64,000 bases of DNA from positions 10,405,342-10,469,341 of the forward strand of contig NC_084832.1 in the NCBI RefSeq assembly GCF_033115175.1. Direction: 5' to 3'. The notes under the pieces were generated by a model that made no database searches, was not told where the DNA came from, and was given only the letters and a program-made list of their open reading frames with translations. Position numbers and translations under genes: made by a program. Of this stretch, positions 22,424-33,937 are shown piece by piece. Positions within the stretch are counted from its first letter, which is position 1. Each line of letters starts with the position of its first letter. This stretch comes from Lepus europaeus (taxonomy: Eukaryota > Chordata > Mammalia > Lagomorpha > Leporidae).

Positions 22424-22979
22424 GAGGGAGGCAGGAAGTCTCTGCTCTAGGGAAACTTGCATGGCGGGATTGTCTGCTGCCCGGGTGGAGCTCGGAGCGT
22501 TAATCGCTGAGCTGGGCTGGGAAGCGGCGGCCGCCAGGCTGTGCTGCGGGCAGGGCCCAGGTTTGCTGTGGGCTCCCCCGGCGCCTTGGTCCTGAGTCCC
22601 TCTAGGCGGAGGGCGGGGAAGCAGGTTGGGTCCCAGCGCGCAGGTGGCCTGCCTTCACCCGCCCGACTCCACCCGCGGGCTCTGGACCCAGGGGGCTTAC
22701 AGGAAAAGGCCGTGGGCCGGAGGAAGGGGCTGGGGTCCTTGGTACTTGTGCCCAGCCTCAGGCCTGGGAGAGGACAAGGCTCCTTGTGGTCTCCGCTTCC
22801 CCATTAGCGACAGGGCAACTCCTGGGTGGGTTCCTGGCCTCATCTGCTGCAGTGAGGGTGTTCATGGAGTAGTGGGCCGCAACCATAGCTCTCTAGGCAT
22901 CTGTGACCTTGATGACCAGCCTTGACTCCCTGCCCTCCCACCCGTTCTGCATTCTCTCCTTGGACAAGTTAACTATCTT

Positions 22980-23302
22980 TTTTTTTTTTGACAGGCAGAG
23001 TGGACAGTGAGAGAGAGAGACAGAGAGAAAGGTCTTCCTTTGCCGTTGGTTCACCCTCCAATGGCCGCCGTGGCCGGGGCACCTCGCTGATCGAAGCCAG
23101 GAGCCAGGTGCTTCTCCTGGTCTCCCATGGGGTGCAGGGCCCAAACACTTGGGCCATCCTCCACTGCACTCCCGGGCCATAGCAGAGAGCTGGCCTGGAA
23201 GAGGGGCAACCGGGACAGAATCCGGTGCCCCGACCAGGACTAGAACCTGGTGTGCCGGCACCGCAAGGCGGAGGATTAGCCTAGTGAGCCACAGCGCTGG
23301 CC
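22980..23302 (-). mobile_element. Young CSINE with perfect target duplication
   Basis: Minus-strand C-repeat of the young type (tail T-run then TTGACAGGCAGAGTGGACAG, head GAGCCACAGCGCTGGCC). The 14-base duplication AAGTTAACTATCTT lies at 22966-22979 and 23303-23316. It is the first SINE downstream of the SINE-free interval. Confidence 0.95.
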
Positions 23303-23316
23303 AAGTTAACTATCTT

Positions 23317-25273
23317 ACCTATTTATTCTAGAACCAGGGAGAGGTAGATGACCAACTTAGGGATTGTGAGCAACTTACGACACTTTTCTTCTTGATAGAG
23401 AAAGTGACTGTTCCAGGGGCTGGTTTTGGATTTCCAGGCACAAAAACCAACAACTTTCTCTCCTGGCTCAAGATTTAGTGTATTTTACCAGGGACATCTG
23501 AACGACTTCTGCGTTTCGTGGCGTTGTGTGGTTGGTGCTGGAGGAGATGGCATGACATTATATACCCTCCATATCTTTCCAGACTTCTGGTTCTTCCCTC
23601 AAGGCATGTGCAGGAGAGACAAAGAGCTGGGTCAGTTCTGATGATGTGATTTGTGCTGTGAGTGCATAAAGGTGCTACACAGCCAAAGCAAAGGTCATGG
23701 AAGCCTCACTTCAAGGAAATAAAACAACCATGAGTCATGAAGGCTGACTAGGAGTTGGCTGTGTGGGAGGGGCTCTGAACAAGTTGCCAAGGAACAGAAA
23801 CATACCCGAAACTCTGGAGCAGGAGAGTGTGGTGTATACCAGTAATGGCAATTTCAAGTGAAGATTAGAAGATTATGGGGTGTAGGGAGTAGCAGATGGT
23901 AGGGTTGTCAAGATGCTCAAGACCTGATCATGTGTCAGGGTCTGTGACAAAATCAGATTCAGCCTTTAGACAATTGTAGGGCCACAGTGTGCAGAACAGC
24001 TTTTTGTGGGGGCAAGATTGAAGGTCGAAGAGTCCTAGAGGAAGCAAACTATTGGGCTATGATTGAATTCGAAAAAAAGGTGCTGGAGAGGAAGTGGGGT
24101 CCATTTGTGTGGCCAGTTTCCATTTGGTTAAGAAGTTGAAGTAGGGAGCTAAAGTTTTCTAACAATAGGGTTTTGATTTGGATGGCTCCTTTGATGCTAA
24201 CGCTTTGACTGTTTGACAGTAGAATATTCCTGTCCCCTTCAAACATGGACTAAGAACGGAGACCTCTGCTAAGGGCTATATTGAGGGTCTGAGATATCTT
24301 TTAGTAGCAAGTAAGAAACTGACAAATTTCTCTGTGTAGATGAAAATCTCAATAGCTCCAAGAGAGTTGCTTTAGGGTAGTTCGTTTTCGTGACTTCAAA
24401 CCTGAAAATACTTAGGGATGGGAAAAATGCTTTATAATAAAGATTAAATGATTTTAAAAAAAATTCTATATAGTTTTTTGTTGCAAATGTTTTTGTATAC
24501 AATACTTTGTTCAGTTGAGGAGTCAAGTTGTGCAATCAAAAACCAACTTTTCAGATTAACTATTCCGGTCTGGCAAGAAAGGATAAGGAAGTGTGAACCT
24601 TATTGAATTTACATATGTAAGTGTGTGCACCTGATTTTTAGTTAGAAATGAATGTAGTTGTAATTAAAATGCCTTTTCCTCTGTAACATTTTTTGTAGTC
24701 TACACAATTACAGTGGATCACTGAAGTGTGTGGTAACCTTTTCTGTAATACTGCCTCTTAAAGTATGGTTTAGAAGAAATTGTAATCTCCATTTTTTATA
24801 CTTCCTGTGTAAAGAACATGGTACTTAAAAAATGTGAATATAAGACTTTAGGACTAAAATCAAAGTAATATCCTTTAATTGTGAGGCTTAAAAAACCTGT
24901 CATTAATTTAGAGTCTGAAACTCATCTTTAGTTGTGTTATTATTGTACACCAGTTGTAATTTTTAAGCAAAGAAAGGGCCCTGTCTCTAGGAGATCAAAG
25001 TCAGTTTCCTAATTAAACACTGAAAATTCTGCTTTGATATCTTCCTGTTGAGGCAAATTGGAAAAAGTAACCCAAAATTCTCCTTCTTCCCTCTTTATCA
25101 AATGATGTGATTCCTAGGAATTCATTTTTTCATAAAGTTAATTATTTACTTTTTTACATTAAAATATCTTTCAATTCACATGGAAATTACAAAAATTCTC
25201 ATATTTCAGAAAAATGGGACAGATACTAAATGTTAGCAATATTTTAATGATACAGTAACAAATTTGATGGAGG
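23317..25273. other. Unique intron sequence, possible L2-type relics
   Basis: No exon or clear repeat. The 23.8-24.25 kb part has the purine-rich composition of decayed L2/LINE sequence, but I cannot align it with confidence. Confidence 0.35.
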
Positions 25274-25560
25274 TTGTCTTAGTCCATTTTCTGAAAATGT
25301 ATAATGGTTGTTGATTTATCTAGCTGACATTTCTGGTTGCTGGTAAATCCAAGGATGTAATACATCACGCACGGTGAGGGCCTTCTTGCTGCCTCATAAC
25401 ATGGCAGAGGGCAGCATGTGACTGGACAGAACAAGCTAGCCGGAGAGTGCTGGCTTCGTAACAGCCAGTCCCTTGGCAATTGTGAGTGACCCACGTGGAT
25501 GCTTGCACACAGAGATTATGTGTCACAGCTGAGGAACTCTGAGTTTAGATAACACCCAGT
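25274..25560 (+). repeat. Old interspersed repeat, 'TTAGTCCATTTT' family
   Basis: The start TGTCTTAGTCCATTTTCTG and the internal block GTGAGGGCCTTCTTGCTGCC then CATAACATGGCAGAGGGCAG are familiar from a eutherian-wide interspersed repeat. I cannot name the subfamily with confidence. Many substitutions show that it is ancient. Confidence 0.5.
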
Positions 25561-27349
25561 TTTTCAAGGGCCCTCTAGCAAAGCTGCCTACTCTTTGCCC
25601 TGTATGAAGGCAGTATTTTTAGGAAAATCATTGTGCTGTAACCTGGAGGGAGGTGCTATCCCTAGATTCCAAAGTTGTTTGGAAAGAAAGTCTGGAACAA
25701 AAGCTGTTACAAGACAGGCAGAAATGCCATGGGAAAGTTTTCACTTACATCTGTTTCTTCAAGGCAGTTCATTCTTTTTCATTTCTCTCAGTATTGTCAT
25801 GCTGTTCCAATGATGTAGTCAGTATTCAGAAAAGTATGTGTTGTTTGGAAATTATCTTTAAAAATGAGCCTGCAGTTTTTGAAAGGATAGATATTATACA
25901 ATTCTATATCATAGACCTCTTAGCATTAACTGAATAACTAATATGTAATTGCATGTCCGTTACTGGGAGAGAATTAAAAATATTCTATAAGGATTGAGTC
26001 TTTGACCCATACATACTTCAGCTAAATGTATAGAGAGTCATAGATAGGGGAGCTGCTAGAAGACCCACATAGGATGAAGGGATAAGAGTGGGAAATCTTT
26101 TAGAGAAGTGTGACCTGAGCTGACTCCAGTTGCATGTTTCAGTTGGCAGGAGAGATGAGCATATTCTTGGCAAGGGAAATGATGTGAGTGAAAGGGTGGA
26201 ATTCTCTGTGGATAGAGTGAAAGGTACATGATTGGGGATTTGTGGGAAAGTTACTGGAATCATATTTTGGAGTTTAGAAGCCTGGCCGAGGGGTTAGACC
26301 AGATGTGGTTAAAAAAATTGAACTAGAGAACATTTCCGAAAAGGGGAGTCACATGATTGAGAATTGCTGGATGACAGTTGGAAAATGTGACCAATGTAAC
26401 TGTGGGAGAAGTAGCACTGGGATGAAGAAAGGATTTTTGTAACAAGAAAGCAGTCAAATGAAGTGTGCTTGCTTCCTTGCTTCTCTAAGTTACAGATGGG
26501 AAATGGGAGCTTGGATGATGGTTCTGGGTCTGTGATATGGATCGAAGAAGAATTGCTTAGCTACTGGGAGAGGACAAGTTGAAGGCATATATCTGGTAGA
26601 CAAGGACAGGCACTGCTTACTCTAAACTTGAAAGGATGTATGGAATCGAAGGTGTAACTGTGAGATGTGGGAGGCACTGTGGTCATAGGGAGATAGCCTC
26701 AATCTGCTCTTTTAAGCAGATTGAAAATATAAGACAGGAAATACAGCTTGTAGCTGCTTTGTTTATTTTTGCATGTTGCTAAAGCCAAATGAACATGTTA
26801 CTATGTATCTATAATATGAAGGCATTCCCCAGTTTCAATTTTTGTTAAGCAATTTGAGGCCACTTCTTAACTCCACATGACTTCCTTGGGTATCTAAATA
26901 AGGGAAAAATGGCTTTCGTACTTCATTCAAGGTGTCATATCAAACAAACTTTGCAATACTTTTATCTTCTTATTAGTAATTCATTTGCCTACAAGGCAAT
27001 GGTTCCTAGTGAAACACTACTATTGGGAAGGACTAGCAGTTTCATAAAATATTTGAATACAAGGAACATCTCACTGACTTGGATCACGAGGTTTTGCTAC
27101 AAAAATTCTAAGGTGCTTATTTGGTTCTGCTACTGGTCATATGATTTAGTGACCTTTGGTGATTGTTGCTTAATAGAGATGTATACTGAGGAACAGTTTA
27201 CTAAGAATACACATTTTGGAGATAAATTTCCGTATTCTACTCTTTTCTTATACAAAATTTGAATTCTGTTTCCTGGATGTCAATGCCACAAAATTTGTGA
27301 AAGTGTATTTTAAGGAAGATAACGTTGGTTAAAATAAGAGCAGTTAATT
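25561..27349. other. Unique intron sequence
   Basis: No gene recognised. A 117-codon frame at 26909-27262 shows no family resemblance and lacks supporting splice context; it is taken as chance. Confidence 0.4.
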
Positions 27350-27392
27350 TTTTTTTTTAATATTTATTTGAAAGGCAGAGTTACAAACAGGC

Positions 27393-27448
<56 letters not shown>

Positions 27449-27537
27449 TCTTCCATTTGCTGGTTCACTCCCTAAATGGCCACAATGGCCGGAGCTGCGC
27501 TGATCTGAAGTAGGAGCCAGGGAGCCAGGAACTTCTT
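27350..27537 (-). mobile_element. CSINE, left half, split by an L1
   Basis: Minus-strand C-repeat tail and body with a GA expansion at 27398-27443. The copy stops at GGAGCCAGGAACTTCTT, where the L1 at 27538-30626 was inserted, and resumes with the same 17 bases at 30627. Confidence 0.93.
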
Positions 27538-27689
27538 TTTTTTTTTTTTTATTAAACTTTTATTTAATGAATATAAATTTCCAAAGTACAGCTTATGGGT
27601 CACAATGGCTTCCCCCCTCCCGTAACTACCCTCCCGCCCGCAACCCTCCCCTCTCCCGCTCTCTCTCCCCTTCCATTCATGTAAGGATT

Positions 27690-28025
27690 CATTTTCAATT
27701 CTCTTTGTATACAGAAGATCAGCTTAGCATATATTAGGTAAGGTTTTCAACATTTTGCCCATATAGCAATACAAAGTGAAAAAACTACCATTGGATTACT
27801 AATTATAGCATCAAATAGCAATGTACAACACATTAAAGACAGAGAACCCACATGATTTTTTTTTTTTCGAATTAATTAACTTTCTATGCCATTTCCCCTT
27901 CAACACCAGGTTGTTATTTTTTTTTTTTTCATTTCCAATTCTCTTTATATACAGAAGATCACTTCAGTATATCATTAGTAAAGAGCTCGTCAGTTTGTGC
28001 CCACACAGAAACGTAAAGTATAAGG
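27690..28025 (-). repeat. Internal duplication in the L1 3' UTR
   Basis: Two similar segments, about 27693-27780 and 27935-28020, both contain AATTCTCTTT(G/A)TATACAGAAGATCA followed by a TTAGTAAAG/TTAGGTAAGG-like block and a GCCCA(C/T)A run. They are separated by a T-rich stretch. This indicates an L1 3' UTR built from two related end segments, or a nested tail. Confidence 0.6.
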
Positions 28026-28129
28026 ATAAAGTATTACATTGTATATCTAGAGTCAGGACTTAAGCTGATCAGGTCATTGTTTCTTATAGTGTCCATTTCA
28101 TTTCAGCAGGTTTCCCCTTTGGTGCTCAG

Positions 28130-30626
28130 TTAGTTGTCGCCAATCAGGGAAAACAAATGATGTTTGTCTCTTTGGGACTGGCTTAATTCACTCAGCATGA
28201 TGTTTTCCAGATCCCTCCATCTTGTTTCAAATGACTGGGTTTCATTGTTCCTTACTGCTGTATAGTATTCTATAGAGTACATGTCCCATAATTTCTTTAT
28301 CCAGTCTACTGTTGATGGGCATTTGGGTTGGTTCCAGGTCTTAGCTATTGTGAATTGAGCTGCAATAAACATTAATGTGCAGATGGCTTTTTTATTAGCC
28401 AAATTAATTTCCTTTGGGTAAATTCCAAGGAGTGGGATGGCTGGGTTGTATGGTAGGGTTATGTTCAGGTTTCTGAGGAATCTCCAGACTGACTTCCATA
28501 ATGGCTTAACCAGTTTGCATTCCCACCAACAGTGGGTTAGTGTCCCTTTTTCCCCACATCCTCTCCAGCATCTGTTGTTGGTAGATTTCTGTATGTGAGC
28601 CATTCTCACCGGGGTGAGGTGAAACCTCATTGTGGTTTTGATTTGCATTTCTCTGATTGCTAGTGATCTTGAACATTTTTTCATGTGTCTGTTGGCCATT
28701 TGGATTTCTTCTTTTGAGAAGTGTCTGTTGAGGTCCTTGGCCCATCTCTTCAGTGGGTTGTTTCTTCTGTTGTTGTGGATTTTCTTGATTTATTTGTAGA
28801 TTCTGGTTATCAACCCTTTATCTGTAGTATAGTTTGCAAATATTTTCTCCCATTCTGTCGGTTGCCTCTTCACTTTCCTGACTGTTTCTTTCGAAGTACA
28901 GAAACTTCTCAATTTGATGCAATCCCAAATGTTAATTTTTGTTTTGACTGCCTGTGCTCCTGGGGTCTTTTCCAAAAAGTCTTTGCCTGTACCTATATCT
29001 TGCAGGGTTTTTCCAATGCTCTCTAATAATTTGATGGTTTCGGGCCGTAGATTTAAGTCTTTAATCCACGTTGAGTGAATTTTTGTGTAAGGTGAAAGGT
29101 ATGGGTCTTGCTTCAAGCTTCTGCACATGGAAATCCAGTTTTGCCAGCACCATTTATTGAATAGACTGTCCTTATTCCAGGGATTAGTTTTGGATCTTTG
29201 ATCAAATATAAGTTGGCTGTAGATGTTTGGATTGATTTCTGGTGTTTCTATTCTGTTCCATTGGTCTATCCATCTGTTTCTGTACCAGTACCATGCTGTT
29301 TTGATAACAACTGCCCTGTAGTATGCCCTGAAATCTGGGATTGTGATGCCTCCGGCTTTGTTTTTGTTGTACAAGATAGCTTTGGCTATTCGAGGTCTTC
29401 TGTTTCTCCATATGAATTTCAGTATCATTTTTTCCAGATCTAAGAAGAATGTCTTCGGTATCTTGATTGGTATTGCATTGAATGTATAAATTGCTTTTGG
29501 GAGAATAGACATTTTGATGATATTGATTCTTCCAATCCATGAGCATGGAAGATTTCTCCATTTTTTGGTATCCTCTTTTATTTCTTTCTTTAAGGTTTTG
29601 TAGTTTTCATCATAGAGTTCTTTAACGTCCTTGGTTAAGTTTATTCCAAGGTATTTGATTGTTTTTGTGGCTATTGTGAATGGGATTGATTTTAGAAGTT
29701 CTTCCTCAGCCGTGGCATTGCCTGTGTATACAAAGGCTGTTGATTTTTGTGGATTGATTTTATATCCTGCTACTTTGCCAAACTCTTCGATGAGTTCCAA
29801 TAGTCTCTTAGTAGAGTTCTTTGGGTCCCCTAAATAAAGAATCATATCATCTGCAAAGAGGGATAGTTTGACTTCTTCCTTCCCGATTTGTATCCCTTTA
29901 ATTTCTTTTTCTTGCCTAATAGCTCTAGCTAAAACTTCCAGAACTATATTGAATAGCAGTGGTGAGAGTGGGCATCCCTGTCTGGTACCAGATTTCAGCG
30001 GAAATGCTTCCAACTTTTCCCCATTCAATAGGATGTTGGCCGTGGGTTTTTCATATATTGCTTTGATTGTATTAAGGAATGTTCCTTCCATACCCAGTTT
30101 GCTTAGAGTTTTCATCATGAAAGGGTGTTGTATTTTATCAAATGCTTTCTCTGCGTCTATTGAGAGAATCATATGGTTTTTCTTCTGCAGTCTGTTAATG
30201 TAGTGTATTACGTTGATTGTTTTGCGAATGTTGAACCATCCCTGCATACCGGGGATGAATCCCACTTGGTCTGGGTGGATGATCTTTCTGATGTGTTGTT
30301 GCATTCTATTGGCCAGAATTTTATTGAGGATTTTTGCATCTATGTTCATCAGGGATATTGGTCTGTAATTCTCTTTCAATGCTGCATCTTTTTCCGGCTT
30401 AGGAATTAAGGTGATGCTGGCTTCATAGAAAGAATTTGGGAGGATTCCTTCTTTTTCGATTGTTCTGAATAGTTTGAGAATAATTGGAGTTAGTTCTTCT
30501 CTAAATGTCTGGTAGAACTCAGCGGTGAATCCATCTGGTCCTGGGCTTTTCTTTGTTGGGAGGGCCTTTATTACTGTTTCAATTTCTGTGTCAGTTATGG
30601 GTCTGTTTAGGTTTCCTATGTCTTCC
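28130..30626 (-). pseudogene. L1 ORF2 fragment (reverse transcriptase to carboxy end), one stop
   Basis: This encodes the reverse-transcriptase and carboxy-terminal part of L1 ORF2p. Reading from 30626 downward, a [11 protein letters not shown] block, [19 protein letters not shown] and the catalytic FADDMILYL block appear in order. The conserved HCWWECK zinc-knuckle-like block and the terminal FSLIGDN follow. The frame is continuous except for one TAA at 28790-28792; both sides are in the same frame. The endonuclease domain and ORF1 are missing through 5' truncation, so the copy cannot move on its own. Confidence 0.95.
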
Positions 30627-30821
30627 GGAGCCAGGAACTTCTTACGGGTCTTCCACGTGGGTGCATTGACCCAAGGACGTGGGCTATTCTCTACTGCTTT
30701 CCCAGTCCATAGCAGAGAGCTGGATCAGGAGTGGAACAGCCAGGACTCAAACCAGCACCCATACGGGATGCCAGCACTACAGTCGGCAGCCCTACCTGCT
30801 ATGCCACAGTGCCAGCCTCAA
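30627..30821 (-). mobile_element. CSINE, right half, split by an L1
   Basis: Continuation of the C-repeat begun at 27350. It repeats GGAGCCAGGAACTTCTT and runs on through the body to the head CCTGCTATGCCACAGTGCCAGCC. Confidence 0.93.
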
Positions 30822-31198
30822 GATAAGTTCTTAATGATCACTCAAACTTTACAAACAATGTAACTAATGATATCTTGTACTCAGCAGTTGTGGTTTCTTT
30901 GATTTAGCGCTAAGATCCTTGTTAGAGATGACAGTATTTAAGCATGATATTAATGGGCTCACAAGCATAATTAGAGGGGTAGGACTCACTTTCAGTGGTG
31001 ATAGCAATAGCGGACTCACTGTGGTGGAAATACATTCATAGCAGAAGCCTGAATTCTGTTCTTTTAGTGGATGAGTGGTGATTTGATCAAGCTTCATAAG
31101 TTCGGCTAAAGCCAATAGACTATGGCACAATACCAAGTGGATGAATGCTGCAGCAGGAAGGGAGTGAGTGGAAAGCTTTTCATTAGTACAGCAGGTAT
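30822..31198. other. Short unique spacer
   Basis: No gene or repeat recognised between two SINEs. Confidence 0.4.
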
Positions 31199-31500
31199 AG
31201 GGGCTGGTGTTGTGTTACAGTGGATGAAGCCATTGTTTGGGATACTCACATCCCATATCAGAGTACCAGGTCAAGTTCTTGCTACTCTGCTTCTCTTCCA
31301 GCTCCACGCTAATGCCTCTGGCAAGTAGCAGATAATGGTTTAGATACTTGAGGATCTGACATCCACGTGAGAGACACAGATGAAGTTTGTGGCTCCTGGC
31401 TGTGCCCTGGCCCACACTTGGCTATAAAGACCATTTGGAGAGTGAACCAGTAGATATCGGTCTCTCTCTGCTTTTCAAACTAACAAATGTTTTTTAAAAA
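31199..31500 (+). mobile_element. CSINE, plus, moderately diverged
   Basis: Head GGGGCTGGTGTTGTGTTAC, body with CTTCCAGCTCCACGCTAATGC, then GGTCTCTCTCTGCTTTTCAAAC and an A-rich tail. Confidence 0.85.
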
Positions 31501-31879
31501 TGTTAAATATATAAGAATGTCTTGTGTGTAAAATGCCACTTTGAGAATCACAGTCAATTAATGTCCTATGGCTGTGTGCAGACTTTCTTACTCTATCTCT
31601 CTGGTGCCCATTATCTTGAATTTGTAAGAGCCCCAGGAAAGGACGTTAGGGTCATTCAACTCACTCTGTGGCTTACAACTTTACTCTCTTATTTTTATTA
31701 TTCAAAATAGGAGGGGTCATTGACTGTTCATCTTGATAAGTTTTGCCTAACTATGATTTTCTTTTCAATGTTAAAGATTTAATGTAAGGTCAGTCTTTGA
31801 CCCTTTCTTTTTAAAAACCCTTTAAAGCTGTAATTGGTAGAAATACTTTGAAAGATTATTATATATTTTTATAAGTGGG
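31501..31879. other. Short unique spacer
   Basis: AT-rich; nothing recognised. Confidence 0.4.
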
Positions 31880-32202
31880 ATTTTTTTTTTTTTTTTTTTT
31901 ACAGGCAGTGTTAGACAGTGACAGAGACAGAGAGAAAGGTCTTCCTTCTGCTGGTTCACCCCCCAAATGGCTGCCAGGGCCGGCGCACTGTGCCGATCTG
32001 AAGCCAGGAGCCAGGTGCCTCCTCTTGGTCTCCCATGTGGGTGCAGGGCCCAAGGACTTGGGCCATCCTCCACTGTCTTCTGCCTTCTCGGGCCATAGCA
32101 GAGAGCTGGACTGGAAGAGGAAGCAACCGGGACAGAATCTGGCGCCACAACTGTGCCAGTGCCACAGGCAGAGGATTAGCCTAGTGAGCCACGGTGCCGG
32201 CC
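31880..32202 (-). mobile_element. Young CSINE, minus
   Basis: T-run at 31881-31900, then ACAGGCAGTGTTAGACAGTG, the body, and head GAGCCACGGTGCCGGCC. A short imperfect duplication ATAAG(T/G)GGG flanks it. Confidence 0.93.
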
Positions 32203-32421
32203 ATAAGGGGGTTTTCTTAACACATTCTACTTTATAAGACAGTTAAGGAAAATTAAACAAGTTGGTATTGTTAATCGCTATGTCTATATAGTTCTAAAAA
32301 ATTAAAAAATGCATAAAAGTGATCGTTAGGTAACATTTTATTAATGTCTTAGTTGCTGTATTACATTATAGAAAATATTACACTATTTAGTAGCTCAAAA
32401 TATAAATATTTTCTAGTGTTT

Positions 32422-32529
32422 TCAACTTGTTTAGTGTTTTCCCTTAACACTGGAAAAGCTCAAACCACACTTATGAAATACTGTGGTTTGAGCTTTTCCA
32501 GTGTTAAGGGGAAACCCTAAACAAGTTGA
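32422..32529. repeat. Near-perfect inverted repeat (48-bp arms, 12-bp loop)
   Basis: The arm at 32422-32469 pairs with 32482-32529. Only two of 48 positions mismatch (in the TTAGTGTTTTCCC part of the left arm). The loop is CTTATGAAATAC. The inner arm includes ACACTGGAAAAGCTCAAACC. Left-flanking AGTGT and right-flanking AGTGT could be a 5-base target duplication. The whole could be a small palindromic MITE or a templated palindrome. The RNA, transcribed as part of the FGF14 intron, would fold into a long hairpin. Confidence 0.85.
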
Positions 32530-33229
32530 GTGTATTAATGTTAGACATGTAACTTGTGGCTTAATCTAGGGTAATCCTTAATATATTGGTCATTAGAATC
32601 TTTTATCCAGGAGAGACATTGAGGAAGGGTTCATGTTGTATATTATTTGAAAGCAGAAGGAAGTGGCCCAGAAGTTTTAGTACAAAAATAGAATTTTGTG
32701 TTTTAAAATGTTTGATTCTAAAATTTAAACAGTACTTAATATGTACACCAGTTTAGTTCATGGCTTTCAGTAGACTTTGTTAAGATGAAATTTAGTGCTG
32801 AGATCTGTAACACAGGAGATGATGACTGAACAAGACATTTTTAAGAATATCTATTTCCAGTGTCAGGTTTACCAGTCATATGTCATTTTTTATTGGTATT
32901 TATGGATTGATACCATATAACCAGAACTTTAAACTTCTCACAAGTTAAGGTAGGCCACATAAATAAATTAGAAATAAGAGCTGAAGTCTTCAAACATATA
33001 GTAAATTTAAGCCCTGGGTTCTTCTACAGCTTTCCATGTTGTCTGCTACTATGTTTTCTCTTGTGTGGTGATGTGTATTAGAAGAACAGCAAAAAAGGCA
33101 TGAAAGAAGAACTAAGACATGAAAGAAAAAAGTCTACAATAGGACTGTAGACTATTTACAAATTTACTGGGAGTGTATGAAAAAGGTTCTAAACAACTTC
33201 TGTTAACTATTATCTACATATGGCTGGTA
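32530..33229. other. Unique spacer
   Basis: AT-rich; no exon or repeat recognised. Confidence 0.4.
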
Positions 33230-33937
33230 TATAGGCTTTTAAAAAATTTGTTATACAGGTTTCATATATTTCATATATACAGATTTAGGAATATAGTGAA
33301 ACTTCCCTCGCTACCACCCTTGCTTCAACACTTCTTCCTCCTCCCTCTCCCATTCCCAATCTTTAATTTTCACAGAGATCTACTTTCAGTTTACTTAATA
33401 ATTATAAGGTTAACCATACACTAAGCAGAAGAGTTCAACAAATACTATGAAGAAAAAAAAGACAGTTCCTCAACAGAAGAGATGAGGGCTGTAAACCATC
33501 TTTGAATCTCAGAATGTCCATTTCAGTCGAATACATTACATTTTTTATAGATATAATTCTTTTTTTATTGTATAACGAACATAGGAAATTCATTTTTATT
33601 TATTTGACTTTAAAACATTAAAAATTATTAACAATAATTGTGTATATTTATGATGTATAGTGTGACATTTTGATGCATGTATACATTGTACTGATCAGTA
33701 CATTACATTTTAATTCTATCAGTTACCCTTGATCAGGGAAAACATGATATCTGTAATTTTGGGACTGGCTGATTTCACTAACTATAATGGTTTCTGGTTG
33801 CATCCATTTTATTTTAAAAGACAAGATTTCAGTTTTTTAACAGCTAAGTAGTACTCCATAGTGTATATATACCATAATTTATCCAGTCTTCAGTTGATGG
33901 ACATTTGGGTTGATTCCATATTTTAGCTATTGGGTGC

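Larger units (their letters stand above)
21691..22810. promoter_or_regulatory. Second intronic CpG-rich block, candidate promoter
   Basis: A separate GC- and CpG-rich block about 5.6-6.7 kb beyond exon 1B, densest at about 22240-22560. It holds an X-box (22410-22423), a DR1 site (22371-22383) and ETS-like GCGGAAG (22315-22321). Open frames of 80-151 codons occur on both strands and look like GC artefacts. It could drive an alternative or antisense transcript. Human FGF14 has an antisense lncRNA, FGF14-AS2, near its 5' end, but correspondence cannot be shown here. Confidence 0.55.
27538..30626 (-). mobile_element. 5'-truncated L1 inserted in a CSINE
   Basis: About 3.09 kb of L1 on the minus strand. 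The poly(A) tail is the T-run at 27536-27550. The 3' UTR spans to 28129 and includes the C-rich (G-rich on the sense strand) block at 27614-27670. ORF2 follows to the truncated 5' end at 30626. The target duplication GGAGCCAGGAACTTCTT (27521-27537 and 30627-30643) fixes both ends. Low decay of ORF2 makes this a comparatively young insertion. Confidence 0.95.

Noticed and set aside
29868..30203. Plus-strand open frames of 80-111 codons in 28.7-30.9 kb
   Set aside because: All are antisense to the young L1 ORF2.
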